Below, piece by piece: positions 34,149 to 44,934 of a DNA stretch of 64,000 nt. How positions within the stretch are numbered: the stretch's first letter is position 1; the number at the start of each line of letters is the position of its first letter. Source of the stretch: Hericium rajendrae (Eukaryota; Basidiomycota; Agaricomycetes; Russulales; Hericiaceae); NCBI GenBank assembly GCA_033439255.1, contig CM065880.1, forward strand, positions 744,001 to 808,000, given 5' to 3'. The notes beneath the pieces are model-generated. The model was given only the letters and a program-made list of their open reading frames with translations, made no database searches and was not told the origin of the DNA. The position numbers were made by a program, and so were the translations under genes.

Positions 34149-35796
34149 ATGGACGCCTCCACCCTGGGGCGAAAGCTAGGACAATTGCCGCCTTTCGCTC
34201 AGAACCTTGTCTGGAATGGCCTTGTCGCATTCTCCGCCTCCCCTCTTGGCCTCATCCTCGGCCAGATGATCGAGCTGACGCGCCGCCTACGAGGCCCACA
34301 TCCCCGCGCGGCCCCCAAGGCCCTGCGCGGACACGAGCTCGACGACGTCTCATATGCGGACATCGATATGCTCGAGGGCATCCCGAAAGACCCAACGCAT
34401 GAAGGGTACGCGGTCATCGGTGGCTCAGGCTACGTCGGACGGTGCGTGCATCCTGCCCCGCCCACACAGCGCGCTAAGCGCCTGCAGCTACATCGTCCGC
34501 CTGCTCCTCCTGCGCGGCGAGACGAGCATCCGCATCATCGACCTCGCGCCGCCGCCGGCAGATCTCGCAGCGCACCCCGCCGTCGAATTCGCGCAGGCGG
34601 ACATCACCGCGCCCGCCGCCTTCGCAGAAGCGCTCGCGCGCCCGTTCGCCGCTCGTGGCGCGCCCCCGCGCGTGGTCTTCCACACCGCCGCGCTTATCCG
34701 CTTCTGGGAGCGCCGCGCGTACACGCAGGCTGTATCGCACAGGGTAAATGTGGAGGGCACCGCGAATGTGCTCTGCGCGGCGCGGGCGCTGCCGGAGCCG
34801 CCGATCGTGGTGTACACGTCGAGCTCGGACGTCGTGCTGCCGCGTCCGCGGTTCATGCAGCTCGGGAAGGACTACGAAACGCCGCCGTGGGACCGCGTTG
34901 TCTTTAGCGACGGGGACGCACCGCTCACTGAGGTGCAGGCACCGGACGGGTGCTATGCGCGCTCGAAGATGCAAGCGGAGAATCTTGTGCGCCGTGCGCA
35001 CGGCGAGGACGGTCTCAAGACGGGCGTCCTTCGCCCGGGACAGTGCGCTGCTCCCCTCTCCGCCCGACTGCGTCCTCTGATCATTTGTGCGGTGGTGTTC
35101 AGGTCGATTATCGGGCCAAATGACCGCCTGCTGACAAGCACGCTCATGAGGCCGCGCGTGCCTGTGTTCGACCGCCTCTGGAGCCACACCAACATCTGCG
35201 TCTGGGACGCCGCGGCTGCACACCTCTGCCTCGAGGATGCGCTGCGGCGCGGCGAGGCGGACGTTGGCGGCGAGGCGTTCCTCATCACGGGCAACGGGCC
35301 CGCGTGGGCGATGCAGGACTACCGCGATGCCGTGCAGGTACGTGGTCTCTGCGCTCCCCGCCTGTCCGTGCTTACGCGTCCGCGTAGCACTACTCGTCGC
35401 GGACGCTCGTGTTTGAGGAAGTGCATCCGCTGCTCATTTACGTCCTCGCGCACTTCATTGAACTCTTTCTCTTCCTGCGGTACTACGTCCTTCTGCTTCC
35501 GTACGCTCTCTTTGGGTCCGCGCCGAGCCTCGCGCCGGCGTGGATGGGGGAGGTCGTCTATCTACAACCGACGACGCTCACGTACATGCGTGATGTGGTC
35601 ATCGACGATTCCAGGGCGAGGAAACTTATTGGGTAGGTCAACACTGCATTATGTGTCTCATTATGCAGGAGTGCTGATAAGTCCTAGATACCGGCCACAG
35701 TGGCAGACAGCACAGGCGATTAGACATACCGTGGACGAGCTCGAATTAGGAAAGGCTGAAGCGGTGGACGGTCTGCAGCTGAAGCAGCAAGAATAG
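34149..35796 (+). CDS. 3-beta-hydroxysteroid dehydrogenase-like SDR reductase
   Basis: Extended short-chain dehydrogenase of the 3-beta-HSD/ERG26 type. Five exons (34149-34441, 34488-35042, 35103-35337, 35388-35632, 35688-35796) encode 478 aa. Landmarks: the dinucleotide loop YAVIGGSGYVG, HTAALI, the active-site triad serine in YTSSSDVV, YARSK as the YxxxK catalytic pair, and LRPGQSIIGPNDRL. An N-terminal helix and a hydrophobic C-terminal segment (LLIYVLAHFIELFLFL) suggest ER membrane anchoring. A clearer ERG26 gene lies at 52.2 kb, so this one is probably a paralogue with another sterol, lipid or secondary substrate. The start is the second Met in the open frame; the upstream in-frame codon is not ATG. 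Confidence 0.88.
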
Positions 35797-36202
35797 CCGC
35801 TTATACTCTCGTTTATTTCTTGAGGCTGACCTTTAGAAATCTTTCTGCTGTATCTTTGGGCACATGGGCACGTATTTATCTCAAAATAGGAGAATCTAGA
35901 TTCTTCTTGCTTTCATTGGGCGTCAGAGGCGTCCATCGTATCCATGAAACAGCCTTCGTATACACCGACAGATGACTCAAGGCGCGACATCAGAACGAAT
36001 GCTGTTTCTCGTTCAAATTATAAGTGGGTGAATATGTCATGTTCAACGAGAAGAGCGACTGCCTGACTGTCCTCTAATATAGGTCAAAATTACAATTGAG
36101 ATCCCCATCCATATGGTCAGTAATCCGACTTTGCTAATGTACGGCAACATAGCCCTCAGTTGAAAACCTTCTAGACTAGCCGCCTGTCTAAAAGGCGTTC
36201 CT
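35797..36202. other. Convergent 3' intergenic region
   Basis: About 400 AT-richer bases between two convergent stops; nothing recognised. Confidence 0.55.
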
Positions 36203-37565
36203 TCATATGAGAGGCTGCTTGCTGCATGACCTCGAGTCAACGAGTATCATCTCGTATGCGATGTAACCCAAAAGCGTAGCAGGGAAATTCGTCAATGCAG
36301 CGATGGCAGCATATTGCCCGCCCCAGGCTCTTGCTCCCCAGATGGTCAGAGCCGCGAAACGTCCGGAGAGATCACGCGCGGTGTTCGCAACGACTGCGCG
36401 TGTGATCAGTGGTATTCTCCCCTAGCACGCACGGAACAAAACTTACGACCAACTGGTCCGTACCCCCAGATTGCAACGGTGCTATGCCTCAGGTCAGCGC
36501 CCGGACAGTAGTCTCGTCGAGACCGACCTACTAGCTGAAACCAATTAACCAGGGCAACGTTTTATGGACTTCAACGTTATAATTTAGGGGATCCGCACAC
36601 GCGAAGATGACGAAGCCGAGGATGAAGTCCTGCCAAGCACGCTCAGGGCCATGAATCGCGGAAACAATGAGGCGGGACCTACGGTGAAGAACTCGTTGCA
36701 GAATATCAGGCCGAGGCTGATGCCAGGCGGCGCGTAGAAGGCGAGGATGCCCGCGGGTCCCGCTGGCGTGAACAGCGTCATGGCAAGAGTGCCGTCAACT
36801 GCAAGTGTTGCTTCGATTTGCTGTAGAGGTGAGCATGTTCGGTTAAAGTCTGCTAGGTTTTGCTGTCAGACATATCTCACCGAGAAGAAGCTTTTCCATT
36901 GTAAATAAATGAGCAGGGTTGCAACGTAGCCGCCAATGATCTGGCAGATAATATTCCTGGTTCATGAAGTCGCGTGGTAAGTCTCAGAGCTCAACGTAGT
37001 AGCACATACTCACCTGATCGCTTTGCCGACCGGAAACTTCTTGAAAACAACAAGCGTGACTATGATGCAGGGATTTAGCGTGTTGCACACGACTATTGAC
37101 ATGGCGATTCCGAAGCCGTTTGCGACGCCGACGACAAACAGGGCTGGAAAAGCAGAGAGTAGGTTTGAATTAGTGAGAAGGTATGAGGTCGGTGCGATAC
37201 AACTCACATCCCAAACCAGTAGGACCTGAACTATTCGCCACAGTGAATGCCGCCTGTGCGCCGACACCTAGGAACAAGCAAGTCAGGCTACTTCACCTGC
37301 CACAACTGAACCGCGTCTGCGCACCGGCGTAACACACCAGAGCCATGCCCATCTGCGCCTCTGCCGTCAGTACCGCACCCTGCTATTACACGTCGAACAC
37401 ACTCACCGCTTCCAGCACACAGTCACATATCCACTCCCCCTTTCCACGCCGAAACTTGTCCCATGTCCGGAAAATGCGGAGACGCTGAGGATATACAGGG
37501 TCTACGTTCACTGACACTGGCACCTTGATGTCGGAACCACCTAGGTCGACGTTCTCCATGGTCAT
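36203..37565 (-). CDS. Aquaporin-family (MIP) channel with altered NPA boxes
   Basis: Nine exons give about 303 aa with six hydrophobic segments in the MIP order. The first half-helix loop reads NTLNPCIIVTL where most MIPs have NPAVTL, so the first box is NPC. The second reads VANTARDLSGRFAALTIWG, so the second box is NTA with the ARDL extension and the selectivity-filter arginine kept. Other family landmarks are GVANGFGIAMSIVV, FPVGKAIRNIICQIIGGY, and AALTNFPATLLGYIAYE. The ARDL extension is typical of fungal aquaglyceroporin-type channels. Solutes could be glycerol, water or others; the substituted boxes make prediction unsafe. The start is MTMENVDLGG; a second Met lies two codons later. 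Confidence 0.85.
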
Positions 37566-37927
37566 CGCGGCGTGCAAGCAGTGGTGGACCCAGTCCGCGC
37601 TGCCTTATATGCCGCAGAATGGCTTAGGTTATGGATCGTACCGATGGTCGTGGGTGCGCCCCTCGGACCTCATTTCGGCTGAAGAGTGAACTAGCAACGG
37701 TAGGAGACCCCAGGAAATCATGATAAATGCCTCCGTGCTGGCTTGAGGAGACGGTCGCCGCCGTGAAAGGCATCCCAATATGTGCCCGGAGTGTACACAT
37801 ACAGCATACAGGCTGCCGATCACAGCTATGAGGCCGTGACCTCGCGGGACCGCCTCGTACGCCATGCATTCCGTGCATCTATACACCTCGCGGCTACTGG
37901 CATAACCGGATGGGCTTCGGACGTTCT

Positions 37928-38007
37928 CTTTGTCCTGCACTCCCTGCCTCTTCCGGTACATGTCACTCTTTGTTCTGCGCTCTCTGCCTCTTCCGGTACA
38001 TGTCACT
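37928..38007. repeat. Two tandem copies of a 40-bp unit
   Basis: Copies at 37928-37967 and 37968-38007 share the core CTGCCTCTTCCGGTACATGT and differ at a few positions. No function suggested. Confidence 0.85.
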
Positions 38008-38276
38008 CTGTCCGAGCTATCGACAACGGAACGAATACCCGATGTTCTCGCACACGTTACGCAGTTCATGTGCGCACACTGGTCTGCTCTCACTGATGCT
38101 TCTCCTCATGCGACACTTTTGCAAGGACGTACAGAGATTGTGCATCGCGGCGATTTGCCTTGCCAGCCGGTTTTCCATTTCAGGCCTTATCTCCGGGTCC
38201 GGATACCAGCAAACCGTGTCGCCCTCACCCGCCTACTCCTCAGCGATCATCATCTTGCTGGCAGTGCGGAATAAAC

Positions 38277-38300
38277 CTTCCTTCCTTCCTTCCTTCCTTC
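38277..38300. repeat. (CTTC)6 microsatellite
   Basis: Six perfect tetranucleotide units in non-coding DNA; likely length-polymorphic. Confidence 0.9.
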
Positions 38301-38949
38301 GCCGGCGACCCCCGCACATACCTGACTGATGAAGCGGCCTCACCTGTCTCAGAAACTTGCAGGCATCATTTAATTAGACGATCAATTCAGTACTGAGATC
38401 TGAGATTTGCCGCCCCGCGCGGAAGACACACCCCAGAACCTCAAACACTACCCCGATTCTGAAGTAAGAAGGTATGGTGAGTTTTTAGTGTCCTGCTTGG
38501 CTTCTGGGATTCTGCTTACCCATCTTTGCATTTAGCAAGCATGCATAGCTTGTAGTCTGTGTAAGATTGTCCGATCGTCGTGAGCAAAGGCAAGGAGACC
38601 TTCCTTGGATTTTGCAGTGACCAATCACATCTTCCGTGGTATCGATGTCCGGGTCCCGCTCATTGCCAGAAACATCGACTTGCCTCCCATGAGTCGTACT
38701 GCTTCCCCCGCGGGGCCGAATGCAGCGCAACAGGAATTTGCAAAAGTCATACAGTAATATCTCATTCATTGGGTCAACATCAGTGAGCGCTCATAAAGGG
38801 TTTAATTTCATAAACAGACCAGACTTCCCAGCCGATAATGCTCTGCGTAGTACAGCTGAGGTGTCTGGGTTTTGGACAGGAGAAACATTATACGATAGTA
38901 GCTTATGACAAGAAACAGGCCAATGTTACGCACGAGAAGTAGAAACTGC

Positions 38950-41066
38950 TCAATCATCCGAATCGTCGAACAGGGACACAAATTCCTCGAAAACCTTCAT
39001 GCGCTCACTCACCATTCGTTGCGCATGACAATCACGTATGGTGTACCTGCGCCATGTCAGCGATCGAGCTGAAAGTCCCTCAAACGGTGAACAACACGCA
39101 CTTGGTCGATCCCCCCTTCTTATCTGTGAACGTAATGCGCTCTTCGTCAACGTCGATTTCGAGCGCGACACCGTCGAGGAACATAATCCTGTATCTGCCA
39201 CCGCCCACGCCGGCATGCCGCATGCACCATCCCACAGCCGGGATGAATCGCGTTTGAGCAGATACATTGTCGGTCGATTCCCCAGCGGAACCCCACTCAT
39301 GCATCGGAATGGCGCTCTGGGGACGACTCGATGTCGAGGCGCGGGAGGGCGCACGTTCGTTGTCGACGACAGTGCTGCTAGCCTTGCGAGTCGTCTCATT
39401 GTCGACGAGATGTGCTTTTCGTACAGGCCCGTTGTCCGCTGCGTTGTTCAATGGAGGCGAAAATCTTGGGCGAGGCGCAACGTTCAATTCGGATAGCGTC
39501 TTCGAGGATGTTGAACTAGGGATGCGCGAGGGATCGCGACTGCTAGAAACTGTAGAAGCCGCGCGAGCTGACGATATGGAGGACAGTATTGGTAGGCTTT
39601 TCTTTCTCGAGATGGGTCGATCAAGGATGGCTTCGAAGTCTGTCTGAGGGCGATCGGTGATTTGTACTTCTTTCTCTTTTGGTATTACTGCCGGCGGGCT
39701 GAGCTCATCACGTTCGGACTCGACGACTTCAAGGGCTTCGACGACCTGAAGGAAACCAATGAGAGTGGCCAGACCTTCTCGTTCGCAAGACGTGAGGGCC
39801 TCCCAGTCTCCTGTATTTAAGCCTCGGTGATGCCCGTTCCAGAAGAGAGTCTTATGGCTCTGTTCGCTGCCAGATCCAGCGACGCGTTCCGCGTAGCTTA
39901 CGAGCTTCAGTGTATGCTGTTTGCGCGAAAGATGCACGCGTAGCGATGACGGTCCACGGCAAGAAGACGCGTTGGTCGCGTGGAGATCCAGTTTAACTTC
40001 GATGTCTGCTTGAGGACTGTTGGCCATGAGCGTGCATACCGAGGGAGGCTGCCGCAGCGTGAGCTGAGATATGGTTAATTTGAGTGATAACCGAATAATA
40101 TAATGTAGTTACATGCCTTGGGTATTTTCTTCTTGAGGTGCTCGACGACTTTACTAGCCATATCATAGAGTTTTCGATAGTCAACAGGAAGATCGCTAAG
40201 AGCGTGTGTCGCTATCGATTCTGCGAGGCAGCAAGGTGTGCTGAGATGAGGAGCACTAAATATCTGAATCTACGGTGCCGCGTCACTTGGGATGGCCAGG
40301 CAAATCTGATATAGGACGGACTCACTTTGAGACCATCAGGACTTACTACCAGGACTTCGTTGCCTTTGCGTCCCTTCCGGCGCTCGCCTTCGCGAAAGTC
40401 AACAAGAACAGAGCGAGACGGTAGCACAACGACTTGACCGTATGCCACCTTGTGTGTATGGGGTTGAAGGAGCGCCGTAGAAAGTGCAGAAGATGACGCA
40501 GATGTGCTCAAGACTGAGTTCACACCTGGGGACTGTGACTGCGGCAGCGCCTGTTCAACGTCTATGGCTTCTTCAAGAGTACAAGCCGAAGCAAGAGAAG
40601 TAACAGAGCCCAGGGCACGATGACTCGTGAAGTTGTCAGAAATGACGCTCTTCAAAGATGTCGAGGGTTTTCGCAGGGATACGGCGGGAGTACTTGTGGA
40701 ACGACTACCTTTCTGAATCGGGGCAGGTTGTTGGGGAGGATCTTTAGCTGGACTTTCTCGAGAAGGTTTCCGCAGCCAGGTCCCAGAAGCTGTGGGAGAT
40801 TCGAACACAGATTCGTCGTAGCGAAACAGAGGAAGTTTACTGGGCGGGATACGACGCCTCGGAGGAGCATTTTCCTTCTCGGAGGATTGGGTGCAGTCGC
40901 TTGGATGGCGGTCATGGAATATCCTGAGTGTTGTGCGAAGTGTTGGTGGGGAGTCTAGTTCGTCTCGTAGCTCTTGTCCCAAATCTGAGCTATTTGTGAT
41001 ATCCGCCAGAGGCTGCCTTTTCTTGAGCCCGAAAGGAAACGCAGAGAGACTAGCTTTCTGCTTCAT
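38950..41066 (-). CDS. Kinase-less protein with PLK4-type polo boxes
   Basis: Four exons (40326-41066, 40117-40269, 39102-40063, 38950-39046) encode 650 aa. Residues 1-190 look disordered and contain RQPLADITNSS and a KEN box (EKENAPP, residue 64). From about 215 the sequence follows the cryptic polo box of PLK4/SAK: SRSVLVDFREGE, EVLVVSPDGLKIQI, then ALSDLPVDYRKLYDMASKVV, PKLTLRQ and VCTLMANSPQADIEVKLDL. The last compares well with CILMENSPGADFEV of human PLK4. Residues about 565-645 resemble polo box 3: FIPAVGWCMRH, RYRIMFLDGVALEID, ITFTDKKGGSTKYTI and ERMKVFEEFVSLF. No kinase domain is present, and the divergent PRD1 start lies only 359 bases upstream, leaving no room for one. The intron 40064-40116 needs a GC donor. 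Similarity is from memory and should be tested by profile search. Confidence 0.72.
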
Positions 41067-41425
41067 GTTTCGCACCAGACAATAAACAAGACTACGATTG
41101 GGGTTGACTACCGGCGGGCGGAGCAAGTAAAATTTCTGAAGCTTGACAACCTAGTAAGCTTAGACGACCTAGCCACAGATAGAATGATGGAGCTGATCCT
41201 CAAGGTTCTTGCGATAGAGAGACGTGCATTCTGTTGAGACGAGCGTGTTTAGGGAAAACGAAGCGGAGGGTGATGAGAGTCGAGAGAGCAAGTAACCAAA
41301 AAGGAAACCAAACGCGTCCTGAACGCGTTGCTGACAAATTCCCACGTGCCCGGCATTAACGTTAGCGCCGAACGCTCCGTTGGTGAGTTGCTCGCTGTCG
41401 CCGACGTCGGGCAGACCAACATTAC
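41067..41425. promoter_or_regulatory. Bidirectional promoter of the polo-box gene and PRD1
   Basis: 359 bases separate two divergent start codons. No TATA box identified. Confidence 0.5.
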
Positions 41426-44400
41426 ATGTCATTGGCCGCACGTTTAGGGCCGCCGCGTCTCCGCCACCTCGCCCACCGACGAACGCTGCTCAGTCTCGGT
41501 GCTGTTGCCGTCGGTCTCGTCGCGCGCTCAAGCTGGTATCTGACGGGCTCCGTCACACCCTCGGCGGGATGGAGATCGATCGCTGGATATAGTCGCGTGG
41601 TCACGCCTCGTCCATTCAGTCTGAAGTCCTGCCGCGCGTTCTCTACGTCTCCCTCATCGTTGTACTCCGCGACTTCCCACCTATCAAGTCTCTTCAAGTT
41701 TGCGTCGAAGCCACCCGGAATGCCTGCTCTTGTGCCGCCCCAGGACGCTCCAAAATGGACCCATTCCGCGGAGGACATCATAAAGCTAACGAAAGAGGCT
41801 ATTGAGGAAGAGCGGCAGCTGCACGATAAAGTCGCGGGCCTGTCTCCAGAGCAGTACACTTATGACTCTGTAAGTCTAGTCATCGAGACTTGCACCGATT
41901 CCTAAAACGTTCCCTCCTGCAGGTATTCGTGAGTGCTGTTGCGAATCCGCAGCTGAGATCCTGAATGATGATGTTGCATACTGAATAGCTCGCGCTCGCT
42001 GATGGTGAAGCCAAACTTGACGCCGTTATAGAACCTCTTGGATTCTACCAGAATGTGTCCTCCTCCAAGGACCTTAGAGATGCCTCTAATGCAGCTGAGG
42101 TCCTCGCGCGTGATTTCGGCGTCGAGTCTTCGATGCGTCTCGATGTCTACCAGGCGAAAGTCGCTGCCGAGAAGAACATCAAGGCCTCTGGCGCCAAGCT
42201 GAATCCGGAGGAACAGCGCCTTGTAGAAAAGATGCTGCTCGACGGTAGACGTGCCGGTCTTGCCCTCCCTGAGAAGGAGCGCAACCAGTTGAAGGATCTG
42301 AAGAAGGAGTTATCGCAAGTCTGCTTGGAGTTTAGCGTAGGCGTTCGAAATTATCTTGAATGGTACTTGAAGCTAAGTACTACGTGTCGATTGATAGAAA
42401 AACTTTAATGAGGAAAAAGTAAGGCATGCTATAGCCCTCGCCATCCAAATGTGTCTAATCGCACGATTCCACTTAGGGCGTCGTCACCTTCACTCTAGAA
42501 GAATTGAAAGGCGTTCCTGCAGATGTCGTTTCTGGTTATACCAAACGCACGGATGAGAACGGCAAAGATGTCTATGACGTTACACACAAAACTCCAGACA
42601 TCTTCCCTCTGGTTTGTTTTCTCTCCGAACATGCTTAGATGCACATTACTCACCTGCGCACAGTTCAAATACGCGGAGAATCCGGAAACCCGCCGGCGTG
42701 CTCATGAAAGTTACGAAGACCGGTTGGCGATTAATGTGCCGCTCCTGGATAGAGCACTGGAACTTCGCCGCAAGGTTGCTGCCTTGCTCAAGTATAATAC
42801 CTGGGCCGATTTCGTCACAGAAGAAAAGATGGTAAAGAGCGGCAAGAACGTGCAGGATGTATGTACTTCAATTTCTTCAATTGCGATGTCATTCATTTAC
42901 TGGCCGCTCCTGATCTGTCTAGTTCCTCGATGATCTCGAACAGAAGCTGCGTCCCCTCGGCGTCAAAGAGCGCGAAGTCCTTCTCGGCCTCAAGCAAAAG
43001 GAGCACAAGGAAAAAGGCCTACCCTTCGACGGCGAATTCTACATTTGGGACTACCGCTACTACGACCGCAAATTCATCGAAGAGTCTCTAGCGCTGGACG
43101 ACTCCCTTGTTAAAGAGTATTTCCCTGTCTCGGTTGTTGTGCCGACCATCTTGGAGATCTACCAGAGCCTTCTCAGTGTGCGGTTCGAGGAAGTGAAGGA
43201 CGGTTCGACATGGCATCCTGACGTCCAAATGTTCACGGTGTGGAAGAGTGACGCCCAGGACGCCAGCGGATTCGTCGGGTACTGTTACCTTGATCTATTC
43301 CCCCGAGGTCAGTTCATTCCTTCCATGTATCCCCGCAGCATAATAATACACAGCCTTGCTCTCAGAATCGAAGTATTCTCATGCCGCCGTGTGGCCTCTC
43401 TATCCTGGCTACAAGGCTCCGGACGGCCAGCGCGCCTACCCTTTGTCGGCTATGGTTGCCAATCTTGCAAAGTCGACTCCGGACCGGCCTGCACTTATGA
43501 GACATGACGACGTCGTCACATTTTTCCACGAGATGGGCCATGTATTCCACAACCTGCTGAGCCACACGCAGTTTGCTCGCTTCCACGGGACGAGGTATGT
43601 TGCGGATACCATTGAAACACGGAAGTCATTTTCTGATAACTGCACAGCGTCGCACGGGACTTCGTCGAGGCGCCGTCCCAGATGCTGGAGAACTGGTTCG
43701 TGGATTTGGGCAGCTTCTGTCTTTTCGAGCGTATGTCTGATTTCCGACCAGGTGCTGGGAACCCAAGGTCCTTGCCAAGATGTCTAGCCACTACAAAACT
43801 GAACAGCCTCTCTCCGCGGATCTCATCGACAAGATTGTCAAAAGGTGCGTTGGCGCTCGACCCTAGATTCTCTCCCGATAGTGACAACGTTTGCACAGCC
43901 GCTATGTCGATGTGGGGCTGTTCTATCTCCGCCAGCTGTTCTTCGCCAAGTTCGATTTGAAGGTTCACACCGAAAAAGGTCAGCGCGCTCGATACTCAGC
44001 GGCTTCGTGGATGCTCATGTGTTATGTTCGATCCTGACAGAAGCGGAGGACTACACTGCCTTGTGGAACAATCTTCGGGAGTCCATCTCCTTGGTGAAGG
44101 GCGGAAAGCAAGGACCCGGACAGGGTTCCTTTGGCCACATTGTTGGCGGCTATGATGCCGGATACTATGGGTTCGTCACAAAAGCAGTACAACCCAATGC
44201 GAGTTAGACTAAAGGGCATTCCCTTCAAGTTACACATACTCGCTCGTGTTCGCGGCAGACATGTACGCGACAGTGTTCAAGCAGGACCCGCTTGATCCGA
44301 AGCGCGGGCAGCGCTATCGCGAGAGCATCCTCAAGCCCGGAGGCAGCAGGGAGGAACTGGATTCGCTCAAGGTACGTCCATTCGACAACACAGTTGCATT

Positions 44401-44516
44401 AGGGTGGTCATTAATTTCTATTTCTCCAGGAATTCCTCGGTCGTCCGCCGAACGCGGAGGCGTTCACGAGAGAGCTGTTTGGGCACGATCCGGCCGTCAC
44501 TAGTGCTGCCCTTTGA
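41426..44516 (+). CDS. PRD1: M3 metallo-oligopeptidase (saccharolysin/thimet type)
   Basis: Zinc oligopeptidase that degrades short peptides in cytosol and mitochondria. The catalytic HExxH is HEMGH in FFHEMGHVFHNLLSHTQF (codons 43527-43541), with the third zinc ligand expected in FVEAPSQMLENW. Other M3 landmarks are NVSSSKDLRDAS, WDYRYYDRKFIEESL, ALMRHDDVVTFF and YYGYTYSLVFAADMY. About thirteen exons; the second appears to be only 6 nt (41923-41928, coding VF), and a 21-nt exon (42398-42418) codes KNFNEEK. The first 98 residues are Arg/Ser-rich with a hydrophobic stretch, like a mitochondrial presequence. An in-frame ATG at 41720 (MPALVPPQDAPKW) would give a cytosolic form. A degenerate copy follows directly downstream. 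Confidence 0.93.
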
Positions 44517-44934
44517 GCTGTCTTCGCGGCTGTTGGTGATCTCAATAAATGGACTGTCTAGCATCTGTATCAAAGCAAACACTTCTCCCTGAACGTTTGA
44601 ACCGCTCGATCACCCCTAAGGGCATTTCATCTTGCGCTACGCCGCGTGTCATTCCGCATGGATAATTTGCCTATTGTCCCTCCTATCCACTTGCAGCCTC
44701 CGTGAGTACTGTTTTGGTAGTGGCAGGCCCGTTCAAGGTCTCCTGATATTATGGACTTGTGTCTCTTTCGGAATCTCACAAGAATCTCATGACTTTTTCC
44801 ATGAGAATATGTCTCTTGAGACGACGCGACTTTGTTCACCATCGCAGGTCCAGATTTTTACTTACTGACAGTTCCACACATCGAACAGGACACTACAAGA
44901 GCCTAATCTTCAGGTGACCACCCTGTGAAATACT

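Larger units (their letters stand above)
37566..38949. other. Intergenic region with small repeats
   Basis: About 1.4 kb between the MIP start and the polo-box stop. It holds a two-copy 40-bp tandem repeat and a CTTC microsatellite, listed separately. Overlapping short ORFs around 37.6-38.3 kb look like chance. Confidence 0.5.

Noticed and set aside
40064-40120. Use of the GTAACT donor in the polo-box gene
   Set aside because: It would put the conserved CTLMANSPQADIEV segment out of frame.
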